Counted from the stretch's first letter, positions 33,600 to 44,656 are shown. The stretch is 64,000 bases of DNA from Cheiracanthium punctorium (GCA_038373885.1 JAWZYV010016557.1:1-64000), one strand, 5' to 3'. Numbers and translations: made by a program. Notes: generated from the sequence alone by a model not told the origin.

Positions 33600-34040
33600 C
33601 ACTGGCTGTGCAAGTGCAACTAACCTATTTCCCCCCACGTCCCACAAAACAGGCGATCGTGCAATACAACAACAGACCAAGAGAATGGTGGCGGCGATGA
33701 TGACCAATAAACGATACTCACTATCTTGTGATGCAAGTGAGCCAGCTCCCTCTCCGTCACTTTCCGTCGACTCTGCTCTTGCTGCTGTTTCTTGAGTCCG
33801 GTCAGCTTGTCCACTAGGAACTTGCCCGGTAGCACTAGAGCGTCCAGGCCCCTCCGAGGCATTTCTCTCTTCTCCACTCTCCTTCCTCCTGAACTGAACT
33901 ACTAAACTCTCCTCACTGCCCGAGTTCTCTCTTTCCCGGAGAATTTCGGGAGAGAGAAAAGAGGAGTGGAGGGCGCCGCCCTGGCGAGGTTTTTTGGCGG
34001 GGGGTGAATCACTCTGTTTCGTCGCCAAGGAGCCTACTGT
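33600..34040 (-). other. Possible protein-coding exon of unknown gene
   Basis: A GC-richer stretch with an open minus-strand frame of about 140 residues before it runs into the TTAA element. The predicted peptide is hydrophilic, Ser, Glu and Arg-rich, with a basic cluster (SPPAKKPRQ) and a long acidic disordered run. There is no ATG in frame, so it would have to be an internal exon. A GTGAGTAT donor-like site follows the codons for SLASQDS near 33712, and weak AG acceptors lie near 34040. Frame openness in a region otherwise full of stops is the main support. I recognise no family, and chance is possible. Confidence 0.3.
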
Positions 34041-34149
34041 TGGTCACACTTCACGCTGAGGTTTATATTTGCGAAAGAGAAATGTGTTAGCGCCGTAAAG
34101 TTGTACAGAAAAACATAACGGCAGTGTTTTGTATACATTTGTATATATA

Positions 34150-34624
34150 CAGGGCGTGTCAAGAAGGTGGTAATACGTTTTAGTTCTTTACCTGTTAAAG
34201 ATAAGTGGGCGATGTCAATTGAAGCATGTGTTCTTAATAAGGTAGGAAAAAAGAAGAAAGTTAAGAAAAAATCCCTCTGGTTGATTTTTTTAAAAATGCA
34301 CATTTTAAATTTGTATACGATCCCCGTACAAAAAACTCCAAATCGGTAAAATGCGTCCCATACACTAAGGAGGCGATTTACACCATTTCAAACTTTCAAT
34401 ATAAAACATCACGGAGATATCTTTAAACACAGATGGCCAGGGGCTGCACATAAAATCGAGTGTAAAAGTTTACTGCCCGAGTGCAAAAAAATTATTTTTG
34501 TTTTCATAATTTCTGCACCACCCCTGAAACAGGGTTTAATTTCTTCACTTCTAGAGCCATTGAAAAGTGGTTTTTGAGTTAGCATGTATTTATTTTCATA
34601 TCTCTGACACTTTTTGGGATATAG
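34150..34624 (+). mobile_element. TA-type MITE, family G, one end
   Basis: It begins TACAGGGCGTGTCAAGAAGG and shares TTTAGTTCTTTACCTGTTAA and AGATAAGTGGGCGATGTCAA with 15676. It lacks a recognisable inverted right end, so it is truncated at about 34624, near a duplicated TTTTGGGATATAGG. Confidence 0.65.
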
Positions 34625-35189
34625 GGGCAGACATATTTTGGGATATAGGCAGATAGCCCTCTAGTAGCTTAATATACAATGCAATACTTTCTATAGCATA
34701 TTACTCCTCCTCAGAGATTAAGACCTGAAAATATGCAACAGTGAAGATTCCCCTCCTGCGTTCAGTGTTGCTTCCAAGAATGGATTTTTGAATGCGCGCT
34801 TGAATCCTAGACTGGAAGTTGGTGGGGAAAAGACCAAAACCGGGAAGCAATAACACCGTCCTTTGGGAAAAAATTTTCGCATAAGGTACTGAGATCAGGT
34901 AATTTTTAATACTTATAAAGAAATGAAATTGGATAAAAGTTGCTGGAATAAAGGAAAAATAAATTATTTCTAAGCATAAGTACTTATGAAAGAGTTCAAA
35001 AATTGTGCTCGATACGCGTATGTTTTAGTTAACAGCGATAGGTAGACTACTGCTGCGAAATTGCTATGTCGGTCGATAGAATTTTCTGCCTCGGCTGCTC
35101 AGAGAACAGAAAATTAATTGGGGTCTGAAAATAAACAGGAATGCATATTCACAAGTGTTGCTTCCCAGAATGGCTTTTTTTAAATGAAC
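34625..35189. other. Spacer with small dispersed fragments
   Basis: Segments 34736-34795 and 35153-35185 share the phrase GTTGCTTCC(A/C)AGAATGG with each other and with 24890. No gene seen. Confidence 0.35.
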
Positions 35190-35542
35190 AAATGACAAAA
35201 AAGGTCTCTAGATCTGTGGTACGCGATGAACGTTTCGATCGTCCGCCATCTTGCTGGTAGTTAAGTCGAGCGATGGCAACGGCTGCCCTTTTTTCAGCAT
35301 TGGGCAATCTATCCCAGCTGTTCTCGCATTCTTCCCTTTTTCAGCAGATCTCAGTGCTGTTAAAAATATTCGTGACCATTTTTTCACGGGGAATGACGTG
35401 CTAAAAAGTAAAGGACTCTCGTGGAGCTGTGTCACCCGCAACTATTTTTATAGAAATCAAATCTATGCTTCGTGACTAGCAACAGTCAGAACGTCAGAGT
35501 TTGGTGTTCCCTGAGCGGGAACACTGCGCGTTAAAGGGTTAT
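35190..35542 (-). mobile_element. TTAA MITE, family A, left-truncated
   Basis: Starts within the hairpin arm (GGTCTCTAGATCTGTGG), then GTCCGCCATCTTGCTGG, and ends with GCGGGAACACTGCGCGTTAAAGGG and a mutated TTAT site. The outer GCGCAACC end is missing. Confidence 0.85.
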
Positions 35543-35680
35543 TTGCCACTAGAGAGATTTAGCAAAACCTGTTTGAACACTCTCTGTACATGCATCTTCG
35601 CTGTTTGTATACTGTCTCTGCAGAGAAATAAGTTCTACAGGCATGGAAAGAAATTTTTTGACATCGTATATCTGGTAGAC

Positions 35681-36701
35681 CAGTGGTGCGCAAACTGTCT
35701 TCATTTGCGACCCCCTATTTTGTGTAAAGTTTTGTCGCGACCCCTGGATAGACAGTAGACATTTTGTTTAATTGACAACTAAGTTATATTGAAATTCTTT
35801 CTGGGATTTACTCTTACAGGGTGTTTTTAAAAGAGTGTCGTGACGTCATCGATTGAAATAACGCCTTTTAAAATAGCCCACCAAACTTATAAACCATCAT
35901 AAAAATGTTATAAAAGTTGTAACGTCATAAAAATCAGTTAATGAATCAACACATAATTTTATGAAACAATTCTTTATTTACGCATATGGATATAAATATT
36001 TTTTAATGAAAAATACTTTTAAAAAACATCATAAAAAGTCAATGTGAAGTATGTGCTTGCAAAGAGCTCATGATCGCTCCTATGTTCGGATCTGTATTGG
36101 AAATTGCAAGCCGTAAGTCATCCTCTGGATCCAATCGAGATCGATACTTTGTTTTAATGGAAACTAATTTTGAAAAGCCCGATTCACATGAATAGGTGGA
36201 TGCAAACTGAATCAAAATATTGATTGCCTTTCTTTTCAAATCAGCATATTAGTTTCCAATCGATAACCAAAATTTTCGGCAAGTCAGAGAGTTAAATTGA
36301 ATGCGCAGTATTTCGTCGCTTGAAAGATTAATTAACTGTTCTTTTACATTTAAAAGGATTTTGGAATCAGTAATATCAAACGAAAATGGATCACGGATCC
36401 AACCTAATTAATTTACTGGAAATTTTTCGTACCTTATATTAGTTATAGGTGGAAGTAAGCAGCCGATACCGCAGATCACTATGCATGATAACGGGGTTTT
36501 GACGGGAAGCCCCATGATAGCGATCGCGAATATTGGGCTCGTAAAATAATAAATGTCAGTTTCTTCTCTTGTATTATTTCCGTTCTTTAAAATGAATAAT
36601 TGTAGATTTTTCATAAATTTGAATTTCTCTGAATTTGGCGACCCCCAAAAATTTTCTAGCGTCCCCTCCGGGGGTCGCGACCCCCAGTTTGCGCACCACT
36701 G
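35681..36701 (-). mobile_element. hAT transposon, internally deleted
   Basis: The terminal inverted repeats are CAGTGGTGCGCAAACTG at 35681 and its exact complement ending at 36701. Flanks TGGTAGAC (35673-35680) and TCGTAGAC (36702-36709) form an 8-bp target duplication with one mismatch, the hAT signature. Next to the ends lie the G/C-rich phrases GCGACCCCC and GGGGGTCGCGACCCCC. It carries a decayed 3' part of a hAT transposase on the minus strand. Confidence 0.92.
36039..36404 (-). pseudogene. hAT transposase C-terminal fragment (ZBED5-like)
   Basis: The minus strand encodes WIRDPFSFDITD, then LNVKEQLINLSSDEIL, KFWLSIGN, an in-frame TAA, and then INILIQFASTYSCESGFSKL and TKYRSRLDPEDDLRLAISNT. 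This is the dimerisation end of hAT transposases of the kind domesticated as ZBED5 or SCAND3-like proteins, recognised by the CESGFS and DDLRLA.SNT words. The BED finger and catalytic N-terminal part are absent. The internal stop and deletion make it non-functional. Confidence 0.85.
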
Positions 36702-36844
36702 TCGTAGACCCACATTGCAGTGAGGACTTTTTAAGCTTCCTTGTAACGTAATATTCCGAACTTAACGCGATAGGCGGAACCGAGCGATAACTGCGTAAGC
36801 CGAATTCGCGTAAATCGGAGACTATTTTCGTACATAAATATCTA

Positions 36845-38764
36845 CAGCTGCGGGAAAAAAAGGCCCACTTGTACTTTATTCAGCCATCGTTCGTCGTACA
36901 GCAAAGATACATATACCAATCGTTTACGATTGACGTACACTTTAATTTGCAATACATAAAATTTGCATAAGAGGCCGTCTCCATATTAAAATTCGCATCA
37001 AATTTTTTTTCCATGGCAACTCCTAGATTTCACTTCATATTTCAAAAATTTAGCTCATTTTGAAACCGGATACCAATTTTCAATAAATTTGAACTGAAAA
37101 TGAGTGAGTTACGAGCACCCAAAATCCCCTTCCCCCTATGTTAAAATATTTTTTCATATTTTAATTTATACCTCATATAATATTTATAATAAGAAGCTGA
37201 TTTTTATTCGTACTATTAGAACTAAACGACCCAAATATAATTTACTATTATTATAATTTTTAATAAAATATTAATATGAATTATGAATTATTAAATTAAT
37301 ATTCAAAAAATCATGAATAGCAACCTAGACAAATTTTGGTGGAAATAGATGCAAAAGTGATTTTACATGGCTGTGCAAAATTTCAAATTTTTACGTTCAG
37401 TAGTTTAATTTATATTAAATAAAATGTGTTACTTTCCTGAGTTAAGGTACCATATATAAATTTATTAAGTGACAATTTTTTGAAAATTGCGTAAAATAAA
37501 CATAAATTAGATTTATTTTGTGCAAAAACAGTAAACGATAGCGGAATTTAAAAAATAACAAATTTTGAAGCAAATAAATTAGAGGTTTTTGCATTTTGAT
37601 GGTGATTCTATAAAGCGTCTATTGTTGCGTCCGCTACCATATCCCATTTTATGTCCGAAACCAAATAAAATGTTTTCCATGTATAGAATTAGATACAGTA
37701 AATGTATGTCTTCCAGTACAACGTCCTATTTCTGAAAAACTAACATCCTCAACATTCCAGGCATGAATTTAACCTTTTTTAATATTGGAAACATCAGGTC
37801 TTTTGACTTCCCCATACTTTATCAAGCATTCAACAAACATTCAAAATCATGTTTTTCTGTCTAAATTTTCATCTGACTATAAATTAAAATACCGCCAAAA
37901 GTCTTATAAGAATATTGCACATTGCAGATGATAATATTAAATGAAGAATGTGAATTAACAAACTCAGAGGTAATATTGGGTCGTCAAAAATGTAATTGCT
38001 TTTTTTACATGAAATTCAAACAAATAGATTTTCAATCATGAAACCATTCTTCAAGTTCGACCGTAGCTGAGTAACATTCATGATTGTAGTCAGAAGAGCA
38101 GAGAACAACCTCTCACTCCTGGCAAGATTTCACCTGTCTAAGAGAACCTTCAAGAGGAATACTCAATAACACTTTCAAAATTAGAAAGATTTTCAAAATC
38201 GTGAGCAGTCGTTTTGCATTTTTCCAAACATGTGTACGAAGCAAGGAAGTTATGGACTCACGGGTCATTTGAACCACTGACTAAATATTCTAAATTCTAC
38301 ACCTGATATTCTTAGTACAAAAAACTTTGTACTAAGTTCTTGTTGGAAGACTAGAAACATTATTTTCCGTGAAAATAATATTTATTTCTTTTAACTCTCG
38401 AGAGCGAAATTAATAAAAGGCGAAAAGTTCGGAACCCACAAATAGCGTTTCTCAATTTGCAGAAAGTCCCATAAAATCGCACAAAAAATAAATCGCAATA
38501 TCTCCGGAAATTATAGTAGAAAATTGGTAAAAATTTATATTTAGGGTAATTTGAAGGTTTTCTTTCGTTTAATAAAGTAGTATGTTGCCATTGAAAAAAA
38601 CGAAGTTGATGCAGAATTAAATATGAAGACCGCCCCTTATGTAAATTAAATTACTAGAAAATTAAATTATACGTTATTTTCAAACGAATGGTATATATAT
38701 AACTTTGCAGTCCGACGAATAATGGCCAAAAAAAGAGCAAGTGGGCCTTTTTTTTCCGCATCTG
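36845..38764. mobile_element. 1.9-kb TA-flanked element with about 80-bp inverted ends
   Basis: The left end is CAGCTGCGGGAAAAAAAGGC, the right, on the other strand, CAGATGCGGAAAAAAAAGGC, both followed by CCACTTG. Inverted similarity continues about 80 bases (ATTCGTCG-like words, CAAAG, TATATACCA, CGTTT). TA lies on each side (36843-36844, 38765-38766). This fits a Tc1/mariner-like non-autonomous element of unusual length. The interior is very AT-rich with no reading frame of 60 codons or more. Part of the interior (37110-37600) recurs at 41515-43265. Confidence 0.8.
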
Positions 38765-38870
38765 TACATACAAATTATTTTTAATTGCGGCAGTAGACTA
38801 AAGAAAACAATAATTAAGAAAAAAATCTTAGATAATACATATGTATAACAAATTATATTATTAACCCGTT

Positions 38871-39190
38871 CGCGGCCAGCTTCCCGTATGCACGACGCAA
38901 CGATTCCACTCTTATCAAAACAGCGTCGCGTATGCTTAATTTGAAAACGCCCGATCTTTTTGAATTTTTCAATGCTACTAGATGGCGCTAAAAGGTAACA
39001 CGGTTTTCATAACTTGAAAAATTTGAGTCATTATACATTGAAATTGAGATTTTACATGATATTTTTTTGTAAAATTTGGCTTAGCTGCTAAAAGTCCTGT
39101 TAATATTGGGGCGATGGCGAAACTCCGTTTCAGAGCGTTCGGTCCCGTGAGTTGCGCTTCGTTCTCCGCGGGCTGTCCTCAACGGGTTAA
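38871..39190. mobile_element. TTAA MITE, CCCGTTCGCG family
   Basis: Bounded by TTAA at 38871-38874 and 39187-39190. Ends are TTAACCCGTTCGCGGCCAGC and, on the other strand, TTAACCCGTTGAGGACAGCC. The first nine bases are identical and inverted. It is distinct from families A and B but has the same target site and CCC start. Confidence 0.8.
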
Positions 39191-39221
39191 AATCGTAAAC
39201 CGAAGTTATTTTGGAAGTAAA

Positions 39222-39564
39222 AAATATATAGTTTAAAAAACCAAAAAGCACGCTTTAGTGATAAATTGAACTAACTAAAAGGCGAAAAATAATTCTTAAT
39301 ATAGAAATAAATTAATGAACGAAAACTAATATTATTGTGAAAAAAGCGTGGGGTGCTTTGTGCTATATTTTTTGTATCATTTTTGTACTAATCGTACCGA
39401 TCGAATATTCTCAAGAACTGATATATGGAGCACCCCACGCTTTTTTTCACAATAATATTACTTTTCGTTCATTAATTTATTTCTATATTAAGAATTATTT
39501 TTCACCTTTTAGTTAGTTCAATTTATCACTAAAGCGTGTTTTTTGGTTTTTTAAACTATATATT
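39222..39564. repeat. Foldback with 136-base near-identical arms
   Basis: Left arm 39222-39357 and right arm 39429-39564 are inverted copies with few differences; the spacer is 71 bases. The inner ends are GCGTGGGGTGCT and AGCACCCCACGC. A third diverged, partial copy of the outer arm follows at 39565-39632. No coding content. Confidence 0.9.
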
Positions 39565-39729
39565 TATTTTTCACTTTTTAGTTTGATTTGCTATAAAAGC
39601 ATGTTTTTTAGTTCTTTTTAACTGTATGTATTTAAAATTTATTTTTAATTTTCGATATCTCTCATAAGACAGAAAGGAGCAGTAAGTTGGAAAGTACAAT
39701 CTGTGAGATAATTTATTTTCACTGTGCAC

Positions 39730-39887
39730 CAGTGGCGTAGCCAGGATTTTATTTCGGGGTGGGCTGGGTATCAAATTTAAAGCTAAAGTTCAATTGTAAG
39801 CTAAATATCAAATTGTATGCTAAGTAAAGGGTCCCATTACGGGGGAGGGGAGCAGCCCCCTGAGCCCCCCCTCTTGCTACGCCCCTG
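39730..39887. mobile_element. hAT-type MITE, 158 bp
   Basis: Starts CAGTGGCGTAGCCAGGATTT and ends TTGCTACGCCCCTG. Flanks CTGTGCAC (39722-39729) and CTGCGCAC (39888-39895) form an 8-bp duplication with one mismatch. C/G-rich tracts near the right end are typical. Confidence 0.85.
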
Positions 39888-40049
39888 CTGCGCACCAACG
39901 TATTAATCAACCTGCAGTTAAATGCTAGCTTCCTCACTAAAAAGGAAAAATAGGTCTCTAATCAACAAATAAAAGCGTGTTAAAAAGAATGGCCTTAACA
40001 TGTTCTTGTACTCAACTCTTCCATAATGTGATGGATGACGATATTTTGT

Positions 40050-40070
40050 AAAAAAAAAAAAAAAAAAAAA
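40050..40070 (-). terminator. Pol III terminator of tRNA-His
   Basis: A 21-base A run on the plus strand gives an oligo-T run three bases beyond the 3' end of the tRNA-His gene on the minus strand, as expected for RNA polymerase III termination. Confidence 0.8.
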
Positions 40071-40073
40071 TGT

Positions 40074-40672
40074 TGTCGTGACCAGGATTCGAACCTGGGT
40101 TATTGCGGCCACAACGCAATGTACTAACCACTCAGGCCCGGACTGGCCAGGTCGGCTGGTCGGCGATCGCCGAGGGCCCCTGGCCACAAGGGGGCCCCGG
40201 TGAGGCATTCAAAAGTGGATATACAACTTTATAATAAGAGTAATTTGATTAATTATTTTCCAGTAATCTTACGCAGTGACGCAGCGGAGGATCCCAGAAA
40301 CCCCGCGACGCAAGGGGGCCCCCGAGAAGTCAGGGGCCCCCAAATCTCTAAAATAGTTAAATGTGATTTTTAGGCGCGTAAGCCTAATTTTCAAATATTA
40401 CATATTCTGATATTCTATTCCCTCTAAATTCCTCAGTAAGAGGCAGAGCCTGATTTCCGGGAAGGCATTCCGGGCAAGCGCCCGGGCTCCCAAATTGTTC
40501 TTTAAAAATTTGTAAATTTTGAAAAAGTTTTCGAAGGAGGGGGCCCCCAAGGAAGCTTTTGTCCGGGGCTCCCAAATCTACAAATCGGCTCCTGGAGAGG
40601 CCCCTTTTAAATCTCTAGCCGAGGACCCCCAAGAGAGCCAGTCCGGGCCTGTAACCACTATACAATCACGGC
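40074..40672 (-). tRNA. tRNA-His(GTG), interrupted by a transposon
   Basis: The gene lies on the minus strand in two halves. The 5' part (40672 down to 40652) has the acceptor strand GCCGTGA and the start of the D arm. The 3' part (40132 down to 40074) has the anticodon arm TTGCG-TTGTGGC-CGCAA with anticodon GTG, and the T arm CCAGGTTCGAATCCTGG. It then ends in the acceptor strand TCACGAC. Between them lies a 519-bp element plus its 8-bp duplication. The acceptor stem has one mismatch (position 2-71), suggesting decay after interruption or a lone mutation. A Pol III terminator follows. The duplicated TAACCACT is AGTGGTTA on the gene strand, the D loop and A-box core. Without the insert the gene would be about 72 bases. 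Confidence 0.9.
40133..40651. mobile_element. hAT-type element inserted in tRNA-His
   Basis: The terminal inverted repeats are CAGGCCCGGACTGGC at 40133 and its exact complement ending at 40651. TAACCACT lies directly on both sides (40125-40132 and 40652-40659), a perfect 8-bp target duplication. The interior has GGGGGCCCC-type words in several places and no transposase. A non-autonomous hAT element is inferred from the duplication length and the CAGGCCCGGA end. Confidence 0.95.
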
Positions 40673-41514
40673 CACAGTAAGAAAGGGTTTTCTTAAGATT
40701 GTAATGATTGGAAGTGTTCTACTTTCAATCAGGATAAGAAAGGAGGAATTTATTTAATCCTGGCGATCCTGATCAGGATAATCTTATAAGATTATTGTAT
40801 TGTCACCGGTTCTGGATAAATGTACAAAGTTTGAATTAAATCTGTCCGTTTAAAGTGGGTCAAAATAGAGTCTAAAGGAGTCGGTTACAAACATACAAGC
40901 ATACAAACATACATAGAGGTGAAGCTAATAAAAGCGTGTTAAAAAAGACGAATCGACACCCAAACAACACAGTATTTACATTTATTTTATGTGGCGACAA
41001 ATTTTAATACAGCTTTAAATTCCCGCTAAACTCATTAAAATATTAAATCATGCTACATAAAAAGAACTGTATAATGAACTCAAAACCATTTTCTGGTGTA
41101 AATATACACCGTAGCAGACAAAAAGTTATTTTTCGGCAGTCACGATATATAGCAAATACAAACTCAATATTTTAATCAAAGATGGAACACACCCTCCTTT
41201 TTTTATTCATTTGTTACAAAGGCAACCACGTAAGCAAAAGCGAAAAAAAATAAAATAAAATAAAATAAATAAAATTGAGTGCTCGCCTTCATAATCTCGT
41301 TCACATGCTAGGTTGGGAAATTGAATATATCTAAAACTAGTTAGCAGTCAGCGTGGAAAATGTTTTATTCTTTAACCGCTAGAATCGGTGCACGTTACTC
41401 GATTTCCAATGTCTACATAAGTTTGGATACCACAGATCCCAGCAAGCAGCTATGGAGGTGTCCACTAATACAGTATATCTTCGTGATTCAAACAAAGAAT
41501 AGATGATTTACGAG
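40673..41514. other. Spacer with a retroposon-like tail
   Basis: At 40835-40950 the phrase TAAAGGAGTCGGTTACAAAC and repeated CATACAAACATAC words lead to GAAGCTAATAAAAGCGTG; the last part resembles 39968-39985. Similar tails occur in arthropod non-LTR elements, but no coding part is here. The rest shows nothing. Confidence 0.35.
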
Positions 41515-43265
41515 CTTCCATAATTTCCCTCCCCCTATATTAAAATATTTTTTTTCATACTAGGGAAGGCCTCCCAGACTCGCTATGCTCGCTTTTCGTA
41601 TAAGGCATTCGGCCCCTAATAAGGCTTATTCGTAAAAAAGACATAATTTCAACACACAAAACCCGAAGATTGGATCAGATAGAATGTTACTGAGCTACAC
41701 ATTGCTTAATTCTTGCATGTTCATTGGTACATAAAAATTTAAACTTCACACTACAGTAGACCCCCCTCCCCCTCATAACACGGAAGATATTTTGTTATGG
41801 GAATCGGTGTTGTACGGGTCCTGAGCTATACTCCACCTGGAGTGCGGACGCCGCTTATAATCGCTGGAAAAATTATTTGCACTCCTCAGAAACACAATGA
41901 TATTTAATGTTGCCATTCAAAAGTTATATTAATTAGGAGCTAAAGCATAATAAAATCAGAACATCTGTTTCAGTTGTATTTTTAATAACGTAAAACCTAT
42001 TGGACACCTTGCGAATTTGCCACCCATGGCGATTTTTCTTTATTTGGCGACTTGCGCACATGTAAAGTTAATAAAAGCTACGGAACAGATAGGATAGCTT
42101 GCCACCAATGGCGACTTTTCATTATTTGGCGATTTACACATGCTCACAACCTATAATTACTGTTCATTTAAGGTTACTGGAAAACCGTTATCCATATTTT
42201 CATTTACATAATCGTTTGCAGATTGGCGTACTTAGCACCACGAATTATGCCATTTCGTCGCGCTAGCAAATATCCAAAGTGTACTATAACTGCTATAATG
42301 GCATAGTTAACGCCGTCAAATATTTCTACTGGTAGCAAATAATCCAGCTGGACCGAATCGGCTTTAAAATAATCTGCATTTTAATTATTTTTCGTTTTCA
42401 AGATATTAGTTATTCTGTTTTGGAAAAACGAATAATCGTTAATTCTAAACTCCTGTTGTCTAAGCGAACTTACTATTTGAAAACTGTCAACTTTGTGTAA
42501 CACATTTTGAGTTACTTATTTCATATAGTTTTTATTTTGGCGTAAAATGGGCGTAATTCTAACTCATGTTTGTAAATTTCACGCGATTCTAGATACTTGG
42601 AAGCGCTTTGTTGCAAAGGAATGAACGATTTTATGCCAAATCTGGCAACCATTATGTTTATTTTTTCAGTTTTTTATTAATATCTTCAAAAATAATTGGA
42701 TTTCCGAATATTAAGTCAGCTTAGCATGTTCCTCGGAATTTTTCGAATCTGTGGGCACCTTAGTCGAAACTCAAATGCCCACGGTTTAGGAGGAGATAGG
42801 CCAACAAGCTTTGACAGCGCCAGCGGCCTTTACCTTTTTTTAGAATAGAGAGATTTTAATTCATATCTCACTTAATGTTGACAATAGGAAGCTAATTTTT
42901 ATCCCTGCTCTTAGAACTAAACTGCTCAAAAATAATTTACTGTTTTTATAATTTGTAATAAAATATTAATAGGAATTGTGGTATTAATATTCGAAAAAAA
43001 ATATGAATAGCAACCTAGCTAAATTTTGACGGAAATAGATGCATAAAATAATTTTACATGCGTGTTCAAAATTTCATATTTTTACGTTCAGTAGTTGATT
43101 TTATAGTGATGATAATGCCTTATTTTAATGAGTTAAAGGACCATGTATCAATTTATAAATTGGCTATTTTTCGAATATTTATTTCGCAGAAAAATATTAA
43201 AAGTTAGTGGTATTGGAAAATAGCAAATTTTGAAGGAAATAAATTGGAGATTTGTTAAGTTTGGT
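41515..43265. repeat. Second copy of part of the 1.9-kb element, split by an insertion
   Basis: 41515-41570 matches 37100-37155 (CCCTCCCCCTATATTAAAAT), and 42850-43265 matches 37155-37600 (AGAAGCT/AGGAAGCT, TAGAACTAAAC, ATGAATAGCAACCTAG, TTTTTACGTTCAGTAG, CAAATTTTGAAG). About 1.28 kb of unrelated sequence, from TAGGGAAGGCCTCCCAG to GGCCTTTACCTTTTTTTAG, separates them. The inserted block contains two related phrases, GCCACCCATGGCGATTTTTC and GCCACCAATGGCGACTTTTC, about 92 bases apart. No ends of the parent element are visible here. Confidence 0.6.
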
Positions 43266-43606
43266 GCGTAACTCATGAGTTAATACTGTGTAACTTATGT
43301 TCATTTCGTTTCTCACATATTTCACGTTTTCTAGAAGAAAATAAAATGAACACCCCTTTTTTGTACGTTTACTATGTTTCATCATGATCATTTTCACCTA
43401 ATTTTTTTTTTATGTTAACTAAATTCAAAAAAATTTTCAAGTATTCAGAAGTCACCCTTTGAATGTCTGTAGAGTTTCGCCTCTAGGACCTGTTATTAGC
43501 AATCACCTATGTACTCACTACCAGATGTATACCAGTTTATAAAAACGTAAAGAATAAGGGTGATATAATTATTGAAAGATATATTAGGTAGAAAAATAAC
43601 GATATA
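43266..43606. other. AT-rich spacer
   Basis: No gene or defined repeat is visible. Confidence 0.4.
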
Positions 43607-43926
43607 TTAACTGTTTGACGCGCGGTGATTACGCCGTGAAACTACCTTATATCAGATCTTTCACTGCTACTCGAAAAAAAAAGGGGGGTTAAATGGTCAC
43701 AACGATGAAAAAGTACACCCGTTGCCATCGATCTGCAACAGACAGGTGTGCCAGAAAACTTCTGCGCCAGATAAAGTATGTGGCGCCAGATGGTCCATTC
43801 GATCGACCGCTATGTTGTTGATAGTTAAATGGATCGATGGCAACGGCTTCATTTTATCAGCGTTTAGCAGTCTATCCAGTTGGTCTTCTATATTGATGTG
43901 AAAATGCTTGAGCTTCAAAGCGTTAA
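43607..43926 (+). mobile_element. TTAA MITE, family B
   Basis: Bounded by TTAA at 43607-43610 and 43923-43926. It shares TTCGATCGACCGCTATG, TTGATAGTTAAATGGATCGA and the right end GAGCTTCAAAGCGTTAA with 32326. The left end reads TTAACTGTTTGACGCGCGG. Confidence 0.85.
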
Positions 43927-44472
43927 AAGAACTCTAAAATATTCAATGGTTTATTGGCACAGTATAACAGCCATATTGCATTTGTAATAATTATATTATG
44001 AATTATACTACTAATATTATAATATGGCGAACCTAGATGCCAATTGATTAAAGCACCGCCAGATAAATTATAAATAGAAAAGTTATTTAATTGTAAATAA
44101 ATCATAAGTAACGTACACCCTCTAACGTATTAAATCGAAACTGTTATTTAAAATTAATATTCTCGGTTTGTGATGTAATTAATAACTGTTGCAAACTACC
44201 AATATAGTTATTTTAAACATTAAATTTCCCCAAAATAATTTTTTTCTCAAAAATATCAGTAAAAGGAAGTTTGTTTATTATACAGTACTCTATAATGCAT
44301 TGCCCGAATCGTTTTGATAATTCGCATATCAATTGCCCATTTTATATTAGACGAAATGATAAATGACGTTAATTTTTACTTTCGCATTTCAAATTTTTTT
44401 TAGATTAGAAACATTATTTTCCTTCTGAATAATATGTTTTAATTCCTGTAAGCAAAACTGCTATCAGTCAAA
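43927..44472. other. AT-rich spacer
   Basis: No gene or defined repeat is visible. Confidence 0.4.
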
Positions 44473-44656
44473 AAGCTCTGAACAGACAGCTGTTGGTCAA
44501 AAAAAGTTCTTTTTCTTTGTGGAACAGGATAGGCGATCTGATTAACCGCTACGTTCCTGGTAGTTAAATCGAATGATGATACACTTTTCCAGCGTCGGAC
44601 AGTCTATCCAGTTGTTTTCTATGTCTGTGTGGAAAGAGTTGAGCTTCAATGATTAA
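44473..44656 (+). mobile_element. TTAA MITE, family B, decayed left part
   Basis: It shares GATTAACCGCTACGTTCCTG (compare GACCGCTATGTTG), GGTAGTTAAATCGAATGATG and CAGTCTATCCAGTTGTTTTC with family B, ending at TTAA 44653-44656. The left end is missing. Confidence 0.6.
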
